DNA of 64,000 bases. Source: an uncultured Lachnospiraceae bacterium (GTDB lineage: Bacteria; Bacillota; Clostridia; Lachnospirales; Lachnospiraceae). This document shows positions 38,397 through 47,885 of the stretch, one piece after another. The number at the start of each line of letters is the position of its first letter. Within the stretch, counting starts at the first letter, position 1. The stretch is from positions 48,592-112,591 of the forward strand of contig CATJIO010000107.1 of assembly GCA_949740725.1 (NCBI GenBank), written 5' to 3'. The translations under genes were made by a program, and so were the position numbers. The notes below the pieces were generated by a model, which did not search any database, had not been told where the DNA came from, and saw only the letters and a list, made by a program, of their open reading frames with translations.

Positions 38397-39008
38397 TCAA
38401 ACTGCAGAAGAAAAATCCCATAAGTTTTCGACAAGAAAAATACTTTCGCAGATACAGTCTGCCATGCGCATTACCACCGACAGCCGCACGCTTTGGAGCA
38501 TCACTGGATCAAAATTCCCGCAGCCCCCCACAATCCCTGTAATAAAAATATCGCCAACCTCCTGCAGCTCCTTACTCACCCCCAGGCCAGGCTTTAGCGC
38601 TCCTTTCCCCACAGTCACATAACCTACATGCTCTGAGCTACCGATGGAAGCATCCACTGCGATGATAATACGTCCCGGAAAATTTCTGACCACAAACTCC
38701 TGATACTGCTCCAAATTCATGGCATGGACTGGACGATCCAGCGTACCCAGCACTACGGCTCTCCGTTGATATCCCTGCCGCCGCTCCTGTTCCTTAAGCT
38801 TATATCCGATAAGAGGCCCCAGGCTGTCTCCGGTGGAACGGTCTGTTCCAATGCACAAAAAGACCACACCCTTTTTCCCCTTCTCCTCCTCTTCTTGGAT
38901 CAGCTCCATTAGCCGGCCTGCCAAAATCTCCGGATGAAACTGAGAACCTGTATGGTAATAATAAATTTCCGGCTTTGAATGAACGCTCAGATAATCGAAT
39001 AAACCCAT
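38397..39008 (-). CDS. yyaC: YyaC-like (DUF1256) sporulation protein
   Basis: VVFLCIGTDRSTGDSLGPLIGYKL...VHAMNLEQY...IIAVDASIGSSEHVGYVTVGKGALKPG. Confidence 0.9.
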   Translation of the reverse strand: MGLFDYLSVHSKPEIYYYHTGSQFHPEILAGRLMELIQEEEEKGKKGVVFLCIGTDRSTGDSLGPLIGYKLKEQERRQGYQRRAVVLGTLDRPVHAMNLEQYQEFVVRNFPGRIIIAVDASIGSSEHVGYVTVGKGALKPGLGVSKELQEVGDIFITGIVGGCGNFDPVMLQSVRLSVVMRMADCICESIFLVENLWDFSSAV

Positions 39009-39085
39009 GAAAAAAACCTGCCTGTACCTATTTTTTTCTATTATAGGTAACAAACAGGCTCTTTATTCATTTCTTTCCAAAAACA

Positions 39086-39574
39086 TTACCAATGAAGGTG
39101 ATGAAGCTCTCCTTTTTGTGTCATTTCCGGAAAACCATTCTGACGCAGCGCTTCATAAAGGAGGATCGCCGCTGAATTAGATAGATTCAATGATCGAATC
39201 TGGCCCCACATAGGAATCCTGACACAGTTGCTACGATATTTCACCAAAAGCTCCTCCGGTATCCCTCTGCTCTCCGGCCCGAACATCAGATAAGCATCCG
39301 GCTCATAGGAAACTTCCGTGTATACCTGCTCTGCCTTCGTGGTGGCCATATAAATCCTAGCGCCAGGATTCTTCTCAAGAAAGTCCTCAAAATCACAGTA
39401 TATCCTCACATCCAGCTGATCCCAATAGTCTAAGCCAGCCCGCTTTAAAGACTTCTCATTGATCTTAAAACCCAGAGGCTCGATCAGATGAAGCCTTGCA
39501 TTCGTAGCCACGCAGGTCCGCCCAATATTCCCTGTATTGGCCGGCATTTCAGGCTCATAAAGCACAATGTTCAT
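39086..39574 (-). CDS. trmL: tRNA (cytidine(34)-2'-O)-methyltransferase, SPOUT family
   Basis: MNIVLYEPEMPANTGNIGRTCVATNARLHLIEPLGF, LMFGPESRGIPEELL, RIPMWGQIRSLNLSNSAAILLYEALRQ. Confidence 0.94.
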   Translation of the reverse strand: MNIVLYEPEMPANTGNIGRTCVATNARLHLIEPLGFKINEKSLKRAGLDYWDQLDVRIYCDFEDFLEKNPGARIYMATTKAEQVYTEVSYEPDAYLMFGPESRGIPEELLVKYRSNCVRIPMWGQIRSLNLSNSAAILLYEALRQNGFPEMTQKGELHHLHW

Positions 39575-40743
39575 CATCCTTTTCCCTCCAGCCTCCAGAT
39601 AAACCGCTGGATTCTTCCCAGGGCCTCCTTTAAGCTTTTTAGAGAATAGGCATAGGATATCCTTAGATATCCCTCTCCGCAATCGCCAAAGGCAGTTCCC
39701 GGCACCACTGCCACCTTCTCCTCCTTCAACAGCCTGGTGGCAAATTCATCAGAGGTCATACCGAAGCGCTTGATGTTTGGGAAGGTATAAAATGCGCCGA
39801 AAGGCTCAAAGCACTCCAATCCCATTTCCTGATACGTGTGCATCAGGTAACGCCGACGCTGATTGTAGGACTCCCGCATCATCTCCACATCTCCATCCCC
39901 GTTCCTCAGGGCGGACACTGCAGCGTACTGGCTGGTGGTGGGTGCACACATGATAGCATACTGATGGATCTTCAACATTTGCTTTAAGATAATCTCCGGC
40001 GCGCAAGCATAGCCCAGCCGCCAGCCGGTCATGGCATATGCCTTGGAAAACCCGTTGATCAGTACGGTTCTCTCCTTCATTCCCCGCAATGCCGCAATCG
40101 TCGTATGCTGATTCTTATAGGTCAATTCTCCGTAAATCTCATCAGAAATCACAAAAAGATCCTTTTCCTTAATAATCTCTGCAATTACCGCCAACTCCTC
40201 CTTCTCCATAATGGCGCCAGTAGGATTATTGGGAAAGGGAAGAATCAGGATCTTGGTCTGGGGGGTAATCTTTTCCAATAATTTTTCTCTGGTCAGCTTG
40301 AACTGATCGGCTTCCTCCAGCTCAATGATTACTGGCTTCCCCCCTGCCAGGGTCACACAGGGAACATAGGAAACGTAACTGGGCTGTGGGACTAGCACCT
40401 CATCGCCGGGATTCACCATGGCCCGAAGCGCAATATCGATGGCCTCGCTCCCTCCTACTGTAACCATCACCTCACCATCCGGATCGTAGCTCACATCCAT
40501 GCGACGTTTTAAATAATTGCAGATTTCTGATTTTAGCTCCTTCAAACCGGCATTAGAGGTGTAAAAGGTCCGTCCCTTTTCAAGGGAATAGATCCCCTCC
40601 TCCCGGATATGCCAAGGGGTATCAAAATCCGGTTCCCCCACCCCCAGAGAGATGGCATCCTTCATCTCGCTGACAATGTCGAAAAACTTTCGGATTCCAG
40701 AAGGCGGGATAGACACGATGGTATCGGATAATGGGTTTCTCAT
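39574..40743 (-). CDS. Class I/II PLP-dependent aminotransferase
   Basis: FPNNPTGAIM, SDEIYGELTY, INGFSKAYAMTGWRLGY Schiff-base Lys. Confidence 0.94.
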   Translation of the reverse strand: MRNPLSDTIVSIPPSGIRKFFDIVSEMKDAISLGVGEPDFDTPWHIREEGIYSLEKGRTFYTSNAGLKELKSEICNYLKRRMDVSYDPDGEVMVTVGGSEAIDIALRAMVNPGDEVLVPQPSYVSYVPCVTLAGGKPVIIELEEADQFKLTREKLLEKITPQTKILILPFPNNPTGAIMEKEELAVIAEIIKEKDLFVISDEIYGELTYKNQHTTIAALRGMKERTVLINGFSKAYAMTGWRLGYACAPEIILKQMLKIHQYAIMCAPTTSQYAAVSALRNGDGDVEMMRESYNQRRRYLMHTYQEMGLECFEPFGAFYTFPNIKRFGMTSDEFATRLLKEEKVAVVPGTAFGDCGEGYLRISYAYSLKSLKEALGRIQRFIWRLEGKG

Positions 40744-41222
40744 GGTGTAATCAGCATCCTTTCATCCTGAGTCGGCTCTGCAATAACTGTGCCGTGATCT
40801 TTATATTTCTTTAGCACAAAATGGGTGGCTGTGCTCAGCACAGACTCCATAGGAGATAATTTCTCCGATACAAACTGTGCAACCTGGCGCATAGTCCTTC
40901 CCTCAATAAAAACCGTAAAATCATAGGCTCCGGACATCAAATATACCGCTTCCACCTCGCTATATTGGTAAATCCGCTCAGCAATCTTATCAAAGCCCAT
41001 CCCTCTCTGAGGCGTTACCTTCACCTCAATCAGCGCCACTACCTTCTCGTCGCTGGTATTATCCCAGTTGATCAGCGTATGATAACCGCAGATAATATGT
41101 TCCTTCTCCATGGCTGCGATCTCGTTGGCTACCGCCACTTCACTCTCTCCTAGTAATATCGCCAAGTCCTTAATATCAATCCGGCTGTTTTTTTCAATGA
41201 CTGCTAAAATCTTTTCTCTCAT
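40740..41222 (-). CDS. Lrp/AsnC family transcriptional regulator
   Basis: MREKILAVIEKNSRIDIKDLAILLGESEVAVANEIAAMEKEHIICGYHTLINW and RAM-like C-terminus; 4-bp overlap with aminotransferase. Confidence 0.9.
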   Translation of the reverse strand: MREKILAVIEKNSRIDIKDLAILLGESEVAVANEIAAMEKEHIICGYHTLINWDNTSDEKVVALIEVKVTPQRGMGFDKIAERIYQYSEVEAVYLMSGAYDFTVFIEGRTMRQVAQFVSEKLSPMESVLSTATHFVLKKYKDHGTVIAEPTQDERMLITP

Positions 41223-41854
41223 ATCTGCTCCTTTGTTTTCCATCCCCTTGTTATATCCAACTCTACTAAGCAGGAAGCCAGATCTCTGCCAAGTATCCGG
41301 CATAGTTCATCCTCCGTAGGCCGCTCCAGATATCCTGTCTCCTCCCCATGGCGGATCTCTCGGGTAATCCCTGGCATGATCTGTCCGATTACTGCTGCCT
41401 TAATCCCGGTTCGTGCGCACCGCTCTACCAGGGCTTCGCCTTTCCAGGCTACCGCAACCAGGCAATTTCCGCAGTAAAGCCGGTAAGGATTCCCTCCACA
41501 CCGTTCACAGATTTCTATAACTTCCTGTTTGATGGGAATCTGCTCCAGATAAAAGGATACGCCTACATGACAGCCACCGGATAACCCCCATATCGCCTTA
41601 AGGATCCCGCCCTCGCCAACTTCCTGAAACGCAGTCGCCCCCCATCTGTACAGACAGGGAAGAATAGATTGGATGTCTGGCTCCCGGTGCTGGGAAATCT
41701 CTGACAGGTAGCTGTCGGCAAACCACTGGCTCAATCTATCCCTCTTTGCATGGAGCAATGCCCTGGTTCCTATCTGTCCCACAGGGCCAGCCACCACCAG
41801 ATCCTGTCCCGGCTCTGCTTTTACCTCCTGGTTTCCTCTCTGTAATTCTGTCAT
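41219..41854 (-). CDS. AIR-synthase C-terminal-like (HypE/PurM_C fold) protein
   Basis: LVVAGPVGQIGTRALLHAKRDRLSQWFADSYLSEIS...GATAFQEVGEGGILKAIWGLSGGCHVGVSFYLEQIPIKQEVIEIC...GNCLVAVAWKGEALVERCARTGIKAAVIGQIM. Confidence 0.72.
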   Translation of the reverse strand: MTELQRGNQEVKAEPGQDLVVAGPVGQIGTRALLHAKRDRLSQWFADSYLSEISQHREPDIQSILPCLYRWGATAFQEVGEGGILKAIWGLSGGCHVGVSFYLEQIPIKQEVIEICERCGGNPYRLYCGNCLVAVAWKGEALVERCARTGIKAAVIGQIMPGITREIRHGEETGYLERPTEDELCRILGRDLASCLVELDITRGWKTKEQI

Positions 41855-41887
41855 AACTGTCTCCTACTCCCTTGTGCCTCTATAAAC

Positions 41888-43468
41888 TTATTCAGAAGGC
41901 CACCCTGCCCCCGGGGTTTCCAAAACTGCAGGAGGCGTCTCTGGCGCCGGCGCGGTAGCTGCCGGCGCTGGGGTGGTCTCTACTGGTACAATCACCGACG
42001 AGGGGGACTGGGTGGACGGCTGCTCATAGCCTGGTCCTTCCGGCATCACCGGAATTGTCTCCTGGATCGTGGTTTCTGGCGCTGTGGTCTCTGGAAGGGG
42101 AGCAGGTATAGGTTGAGGCAAAGCGATGGGTAGTGGCGGCCCCACCTGTACAATAGCCGGGGAGGCATTATAAGTATCCGTGCTCAGGATGGTCCGCTCC
42201 ACTTCTGTACCATCCACCCGGACCACCTTCCACAGCCTGGAGCGGATCCCTCTGTGGGCAGACTGCACCTGTCTCCGGCTCCCTGGGGCCATGGCACCAT
42301 TCACCACTTCCTTCGGCGCCCCAGGATTCACCACCCCGAGAGTCTCCGAGATAAATTCAATCTCCCGGTTCGCCGGGCGGGTCTCCTTTCCGTATATGGT
42401 AAAGGTCAGCGTACGCCCTTCTGTATACCCCTCCACATAAATGGGCGTATCGTAATTGTTCGTTACCTTAATATCTTTATACGTGCCAGCAATAGCCGCA
42501 TCTCTGGAGGGCTTTACATAGCCCACGCTCATGGAATGGTTCTGCCGCTGGGTGATTTCAATCTCCGCCAGAAGGGCGGCATTATATAGTGTGGTGGCGA
42601 TCTGGCATACACCGCCTCCGATACTATCCACTACCTGGCCATTTTCGTAGGCGGCGGCGGACTTATATCCGTTTGCCGCGGTAAAAGGCTGTAAGCATTC
42701 ATAGCCGGATAAGGTCTCTCCAGGCATCAGCACATGGCCATTTATCTTTCCCGCGCCTACAGAAAGATTCGTAGAGCGGGCAGCGCCACTGCTAGAAAAG
42801 TCAGTGGAAAATGTGCCCAGCACATCCTGGATCGTTTCTAAGTCAGCGGCAGTTATCTCCGGCTGACTCTCCTTCACCACTGCCTTTACCGTCACCTCCC
42901 GCTCCAACCCCTCTGCCAGAGCCTGGTTTAACTGTGCCGCCGTAGCTTCCAAATCCACCTCTATCCCCTTTACCTCCGGAGTGATCTGAAATGTGCCATT
43001 CTCCCGGACAATCGAGGCATTTTGACCCACGCTGACTGCATCCTTGCTATTTTCCTCCACAAAACTCTGGACAGCCTCTTCCTCTACGGATATCTCTAGG
43101 GGAAGCTCTACAGGGGATGTCTTTAGATCGGTCGCCATCATATACCGCTTTACCAGGTTCGCCTCTTCATACTGCCCTATTACTGCTTGAATCTCCTCAG
43201 AATTGCTCCAGTGAAATCCCAGCTCCCCTGCCGTAGTCCCTGCCTTTTCCCCCTGGACGTCTAAGATGACCAACTGCCCTGCCATCCCATCTACCCGTTC
43301 CTGGATTTTCTCCATTGCCTCCTGGAGGGTAAGCCCAGCTAAGCTTTCTCCTTCCACCTGGACTCCCTCCGGAAGTTTCGTGTCTGCGGCCCACGTCGGC
43401 CTGGCAACAAGCATACTCATAACAGCTGCGCAGAATACCGGCGCAGCTTTCCAATTACTCCTTCTCAT
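41888..43468 (-). CDS. VanW family exported protein with peptidoglycan-binding-like domains
   Basis: Signal peptide; VanW core GETLSGYECLQPFTAANGYKSAAAYENGQVVDSIGGGVCQIATTLYNAALLAEIEITQRQNHSMSVGYV; Pro/Thr-rich C-terminus. Confidence 0.9.
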   Translation of the reverse strand: MRRSNWKAAPVFCAAVMSMLVARPTWAADTKLPEGVQVEGESLAGLTLQEAMEKIQERVDGMAGQLVILDVQGEKAGTTAGELGFHWSNSEEIQAVIGQYEEANLVKRYMMATDLKTSPVELPLEISVEEEAVQSFVEENSKDAVSVGQNASIVRENGTFQITPEVKGIEVDLEATAAQLNQALAEGLEREVTVKAVVKESQPEITAADLETIQDVLGTFSTDFSSSGAARSTNLSVGAGKINGHVLMPGETLSGYECLQPFTAANGYKSAAAYENGQVVDSIGGGVCQIATTLYNAALLAEIEITQRQNHSMSVGYVKPSRDAAIAGTYKDIKVTNNYDTPIYVEGYTEGRTLTFTIYGKETRPANREIEFISETLGVVNPGAPKEVVNGAMAPGSRRQVQSAHRGIRSRLWKVVRVDGTEVERTILSTDTYNASPAIVQVGPPLPIALPQPIPAPLPETTAPETTIQETIPVMPEGPGYEQPSTQSPSSVIVPVETTPAPAATAPAPETPPAVLETPGAGWPSE

Positions 43469-43513
43469 AAACCCTTCCTGCACTCCTCATACAAGCTTCC
43501 CGTCTGAATCTTC

Positions 43514-43621
43514 CTACCGGATAAACTGAAGCACCATTGGTACCACCATGGCAAATACCAGTATCACCACAATAATGGTTGACATTATCTTTTTCGTCTT
43601 CTTATCGTTAAAGTTCATCAT
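43514..43621 (-). CDS. Small single-TM membrane protein (35 aa), not in supplied ORF track
   Basis: Minus-strand ATG (43621)..TAG (43514): MMNFNDKKTKKIMSTIIVVILVFAMVVPMVLQFIR; ATGA overlap with the exonuclease stop. Confidence 0.7.
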   Translation of the reverse strand: MMNFNDKKTKKIMSTIIVVILVFAMVVPMVLQFIR

Positions 43622-44340
43622 GGCTTCTCACCTCTTTTATACGCTTTATATTCCGATAGTATTTTATCGGTTAATCTGGACGCTTCATTCCTGGTCAAAT
43701 ACTCGATTTGCACAGGTGCTTCTATTTTATGATATTTTAGTAATTCCTGCAAGCGTTCTTTTTGCCTTTTTGAAGCCGGCTGCTCCTTTTTTACCTTGTG
43801 AGTCAGCTTCTTTGGTTCAAATAGCCCTGAACCATCCGCCCCATGGCAACGTTTTATCGCCTGGTAGAGTAAGTGCGCTGCTTCCGCATCATAAACTGCC
43901 TGATGGCTGGTTTTCATTTCTACATGGTAGAACTGGCAGGCCTCCCTGAGTACCTTGGACGTCCCCTCTGGCATAAAGCTCCGGCACAGGGGCAACGTAT
44001 CCACCCCATCCTTTTCCCATGAAATCCCCTGGTTTACTGCCGCCCGCTTTAAAAAGCTATAATCAAAGATCACATGGTGCCCTAGCAGAGGGAGATCCCC
44101 ACAAAATTTTGCCAGATCTCCGATAATTTCCTCAATTCCCTGGCCGTTCTCTACCATCTGGTCGGTTATCCCCGTTAACGCTGTAATCTCCGGGGATAAC
44201 TTCCTCCTGGGATTAACCAGGCGATGAAACCGTGCCTCCTCTGCCCCGTCAAGGATCCGCAACGCCCCGATTTCGATGATTTTCTCTGTCTTGGGATTCA
44301 GGCCTGTAGTTTCCAGGTCAATGGCAATATAAGAATCCAT
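43618..44340 (-). CDS. DEDDh 3'-5' exonuclease (PolC/DnaQ epsilon-like)
   Basis: MDSYIAIDLETTGLNPKTEKIIEIGALRI, LLGHHVIFDYSFLKRA, SHQAVYDAEAAHLLY. Confidence 0.93.
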   Translation of the reverse strand: MDSYIAIDLETTGLNPKTEKIIEIGALRILDGAEEARFHRLVNPRRKLSPEITALTGITDQMVENGQGIEEIIGDLAKFCGDLPLLGHHVIFDYSFLKRAAVNQGISWEKDGVDTLPLCRSFMPEGTSKVLREACQFYHVEMKTSHQAVYDAEAAHLLYQAIKRCHGADGSGLFEPKKLTHKVKKEQPASKRQKERLQELLKYHKIEAPVQIEYLTRNEASRLTDKILSEYKAYKRGEKP

Positions 44341-46129
44341 GACTTTCCATCTCCTCCTTCCATAGGGATTGGCCACTTAACTCAACGACAGCGGCATTAT
44401 GGCTTAATGGATCCCGGTTTTGATAATCAAACAGCAACACCTGGCCATCGGACAGTACCTCTATATGTGTCATTCTTTCCAGCTGCCTGGAATCATATCC
44501 CTCATATCCTTTTAAAAAGCTGTGCTTCTGCTCCTCCTCCCGGTAAAACCGTCGGAATCCCTCCTTATACCTGCTTAAATCCCTGGCAAAAGCAGGGCGG
44601 GATTTCGCCTTTTCCCGAAGGTAAACATCCATCGTAAGGGCATCCCGGATTTCTTCAATTTTCTGAGGATACTGTTCTTTAATCCATTCCAACAGGATTT
44701 CATATCTAGCCTGACGGCTATGACTGACATCCCATAGATTCTTCTCTTCATACCAATCTGCCATAGCTTCAAATATCTGGATTGGACGTGGAAATAAAGC
44801 TTCCAAGCACCGAAGGGTTTCCCTGAACTGGTCACTGTTGTAATGCACCTCCACCATTTCCTCAACCTGCTTTAGCCGCATCACATCATCAAAACTCAGC
44901 CACCTGGTGGAAAGTACCTCATAGGGAGGATGATGGGTGAACTGAAGCTGGTATACCTTCTTCTGTTCGTCCATATAAGAACCCTTCAACACCTTCAAAA
45001 AACCCAGCTGAAGCTGATGGGGACGCATCTGGTAAACCTGATCAAAGGAGCGCCGAAAACTCTCCAGATCCTCCAGCGGCAGCCCAGCGATTAGATCCAG
45101 ATGCTGATGTATATTTCCCCCAGCCCGCACCATAGCCGTCATCCGCGCCACTTTCTCTAAATCCATGGTCCGGCGGATTTCTCGGATGGTGTCCGGATTG
45201 GTAGTCTGAACACCGATCTCCAACTGGATGAATCCCGGCCGCATCCGATGAAGCAGGGCAATCTCCTCCTCATCGAGGCAATCGGCCCCGATCTCAAAAT
45301 GAACATTGGTAACTCCATTATCATGTTCTTCTAAATACTTCCAAATCTCCATTGCGTGACTCTTTTTGCAGTTAAATGTCCGATCTACGAATTTCACCTG
45401 ACGGACCTTCCTGTCCAGGAAAAACTGCATCTCCCGCTTCACCAAGCTGAGATCCCTGAAACGCACCCTTTTATCTATGGAGGAGAGGCAGTAGCTGCAG
45501 GAAAATGGACAACCCCGGCTGCTCTCGTAATAAACGATCCGATGCTGGAATTCCTGCCATCGCTCCTCCTCCCAGTCCTCATAGGGAAATGGCAGGCTGC
45601 TTAAATCCAGAGGGCTCCCGGGGGCTGTCCTTCGGATGCCCTTCCCTTCCGTAGCCTTAGTTCCTTTCAGATCTCCTGCGCTTCGGTACAGGATACCTGG
45701 TATCTCCTCCAAAGCCTCTGCTCTCGAAGACGCTTCATAAAACTGCACCAGCCGGCAGAACGTTTCCTCCCCCTCGCCTGCCATTATCCCGGATACCTGG
45801 GGAAATTCCTCAAGAATCGCCTCCCCATGATAAGAAACCTCTGGTCCACCCAGCCAGATTTTCGCCTGAGGCAGAATCTTAGGAAGATCGGAAAGAAGCT
45901 CCTTTACCAGCCCAATATTCCAAATATAGCAGGAAAACCCGATTACCTCTGGTTTCCTCCGATAAATATCCTTGAGAATTGACCCCAAAGAATGATTAAT
46001 CGTATACTCGCCGATTTCGATAGGGACCCCGGAGAAGCTTCCCTTTTTCCGGGCATAAGCCCTTAAGCTGTAAACACCCAGATTGGAGTGAATATACTTG
46101 GCATTAATCGCCACTAGTAAATACCGCAT
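44318..46129 (-). CDS. B12-binding-domain radical SAM protein (DUF4080-like)
   Basis: N-terminal B12-binding-like domain (GFSCYIWNIGLVKELL..IWLGGPEVSYHG), ESSRGCPFSCSYCLSSIDKRVRFRDL (CxxxCxxC). Confidence 0.92.
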   Translation of the reverse strand: MRYLLVAINAKYIHSNLGVYSLRAYARKKGSFSGVPIEIGEYTINHSLGSILKDIYRRKPEVIGFSCYIWNIGLVKELLSDLPKILPQAKIWLGGPEVSYHGEAILEEFPQVSGIMAGEGEETFCRLVQFYEASSRAEALEEIPGILYRSAGDLKGTKATEGKGIRRTAPGSPLDLSSLPFPYEDWEEERWQEFQHRIVYYESSRGCPFSCSYCLSSIDKRVRFRDLSLVKREMQFFLDRKVRQVKFVDRTFNCKKSHAMEIWKYLEEHDNGVTNVHFEIGADCLDEEEIALLHRMRPGFIQLEIGVQTTNPDTIREIRRTMDLEKVARMTAMVRAGGNIHQHLDLIAGLPLEDLESFRRSFDQVYQMRPHQLQLGFLKVLKGSYMDEQKKVYQLQFTHHPPYEVLSTRWLSFDDVMRLKQVEEMVEVHYNSDQFRETLRCLEALFPRPIQIFEAMADWYEEKNLWDVSHSRQARYEILLEWIKEQYPQKIEEIRDALTMDVYLREKAKSRPAFARDLSRYKEGFRRFYREEEQKHSFLKGYEGYDSRQLERMTHIEVLSDGQVLLFDYQNRDPLSHNAAVVELSGQSLWKEEMESHGFLYCH

Positions 46130-46136
46130 ATCCTTT

Positions 46137-46631
46137 TTACACCTGAATTTTAATCACCCGGCCGGTGGTATCATACTGGTAATACCGGACTCCTGCTGCA
46201 TTCAACATCCGCTTGGAGGCCCGGACTGCCGGAGTATCTGCATATTTATCGCTGCCATAAATCAAGGTTTTAATTCCCGCCTGGATAATCGCCTTCGCGC
46301 ACTCATTACAGGGAAACAAGGTGACATATAGCTTGCTTCCCTCCAGGCTTCCACCTCGATAGTTTAAAATGGCATTTAATTCACTGTGGGTGGTGTAAAA
46401 ATACTTTGCATTATATGGATCCTCCTGCTCATGCTCTTTATCCCAGGGAAATTCATTGTCTGAGCATCCTTTGGGAAATCCGTTGTACCCCATAGATAAA
46501 ATCTTATTGTCTTCGCTGACAATGCAGGCCCCCACCTGCGTGCTGGGATCCTTGGAACGCAGCGCCGACAGCTCCGCCACACCCATAAAATATTCGTCCC
46601 AGGTAATGTAATCTTCTCGTTTGCCTGACAT
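46137..46631 (-). CDS. dCMP deaminase (ComEB-like)
   Basis: TTHSELNAILNYRG (HAE-type, HSE) and LFPCNECAKAIIQAGI (PCxxC). Confidence 0.92.
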   Translation of the reverse strand: MSGKREDYITWDEYFMGVAELSALRSKDPSTQVGACIVSEDNKILSMGYNGFPKGCSDNEFPWDKEHEQEDPYNAKYFYTTHSELNAILNYRGGSLEGSKLYVTLFPCNECAKAIIQAGIKTLIYGSDKYADTPAVRASKRMLNAAGVRYYQYDTTGRVIKIQV

Positions 46632-46664
46632 AACGCCTCCTGCTTTCATAATTGTTTTCGTAAT

Positions 46665-47822
46665 TTATACCAACAGCACATGATAGCCTGCTGCCTTGCT
46701 TAGCCGGTTCATCACCGCCTGCCCCAAGTGGGTCTGTGAAAAGCTTTCTGAATAAATATAATCCACCTCTAATTCGTCAAACTCCCTTAACACCCCGTAC
46801 AAATTGTGCGCCAGAGAAGCTTCACTCTCCCGGGTTCCAATACTCCGCTTTACCACGATATGGTACTCCTCAATCGTTTCATCTGTACAGATTATCCCTA
46901 CAGACGCCCCGGTTCTCTCCTTTGCCTCTGCCGCCTGATTCACCTGGCTGGCCATATAATAGCTTTCTATATCCAGGCCGAGATTTCTCCCGCTATCTAC
47001 CATACTTTGGTAAACCTGACGGAAGAGAGGACTCTCCTGTGTCCTCAGCTGTGCCCTGGTCTCCTCTTTCAACTGGATAAGCACCAGCTCCCCCCTTGGA
47101 GCGTAATGCCTGTATTTCATCCCCGGCGCCCTGGGGCGGATTCCCTTTTCCACCGGACCAAAGACAGCTGGATCAATCAGGATTTTTCCCAGCTGTTCTT
47201 CCAACATTTCCTGAGTGATTGCCCCGGGACGCAGGAGAATCGGCACAGCTCCGGACACGTCTACAATCGTGGACTCCACACCGATTCCCACCGGGCCGCC
47301 GTCCACAATCATATCGATCCTCCCATCCATATCCTGTCTCACATGCTCTGCCGTAGTAGGGCTGGGCCTGCCGGATGTATTGGCGCTGGGCGCGGCTACC
47401 GGCACTCCTGCCAGATGAATCAGCCTTCTAGCAACAGGATCGCTGGGCATTCGAACTGCCACTGTATCCAATCCCCCTGTGGTGCTGTAGGGAATCTGCG
47501 CGCTTTTGGGAAATACCATGGTAAGCGGGCCTGGCCAGTACAACTTGGCCAGCAGCTCTGCTGCCTTTGGAATCTTCTCTACTAACGGTCCCAGCTCCTC
47601 CATACAGGAAATATGAGCAATCAGAGGATTATCCGAGGGACGGCCTTTCGCTGCATAGATTTTTTCCGAAGCCCGTTTATCTAGTGCATTTCCCCCCAGG
47701 CCGTAAACCGTTTCCGTAGGAAACGCCACCAGACCGCCCGTCCGTAATATTCGCGCCGCCTCAGAAAGCTCCTCATCTCTGGGGTGCTTTGCATCCTTAA
47801 TAATAATTCCTTTCGTCTCCAT
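46665..47822 (-). CDS. L-threonylcarbamoyladenylate synthase (Sua5/YrdC/YwlC)
   Basis: GGLVAFPTETVYGLGGNALD, KGRPSDNPLIAHI, YWPGPLTMVFP, APSANTSGRPSPTTAEHV, C-terminal Sua5 domain. Confidence 0.95.
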   Translation of the reverse strand: METKGIIIKDAKHPRDEELSEAARILRTGGLVAFPTETVYGLGGNALDKRASEKIYAAKGRPSDNPLIAHISCMEELGPLVEKIPKAAELLAKLYWPGPLTMVFPKSAQIPYSTTGGLDTVAVRMPSDPVARRLIHLAGVPVAAPSANTSGRPSPTTAEHVRQDMDGRIDMIVDGGPVGIGVESTIVDVSGAVPILLRPGAITQEMLEEQLGKILIDPAVFGPVEKGIRPRAPGMKYRHYAPRGELVLIQLKEETRAQLRTQESPLFRQVYQSMVDSGRNLGLDIESYYMASQVNQAAEAKERTGASVGIICTDETIEEYHIVVKRSIGTRESEASLAHNLYGVLREFDELEVDYIYSESFSQTHLGQAVMNRLSKAAGYHVLLV

Positions 47823-47837
47823 AAATGCACTCCTGTC

Positions 47838-47871
47838 AAAAAAAGAGAAGTCCCAGATATCTGTGGACTTC
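47838..47871 (-). terminator. Intrinsic terminator downstream of dnaB
   Basis: Minus strand GAAGTCCACAGATATCTGGGACTTC then CTTTTTTT. Confidence 0.7.
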
Positions 47872-47885
47872 CCGTCGTTTTTCGA

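Noticed and set aside
46806-47585. 259-aa plus-strand ORF
   Set aside because: Antisense to the Sua5-family CDS and without recognisable motifs.
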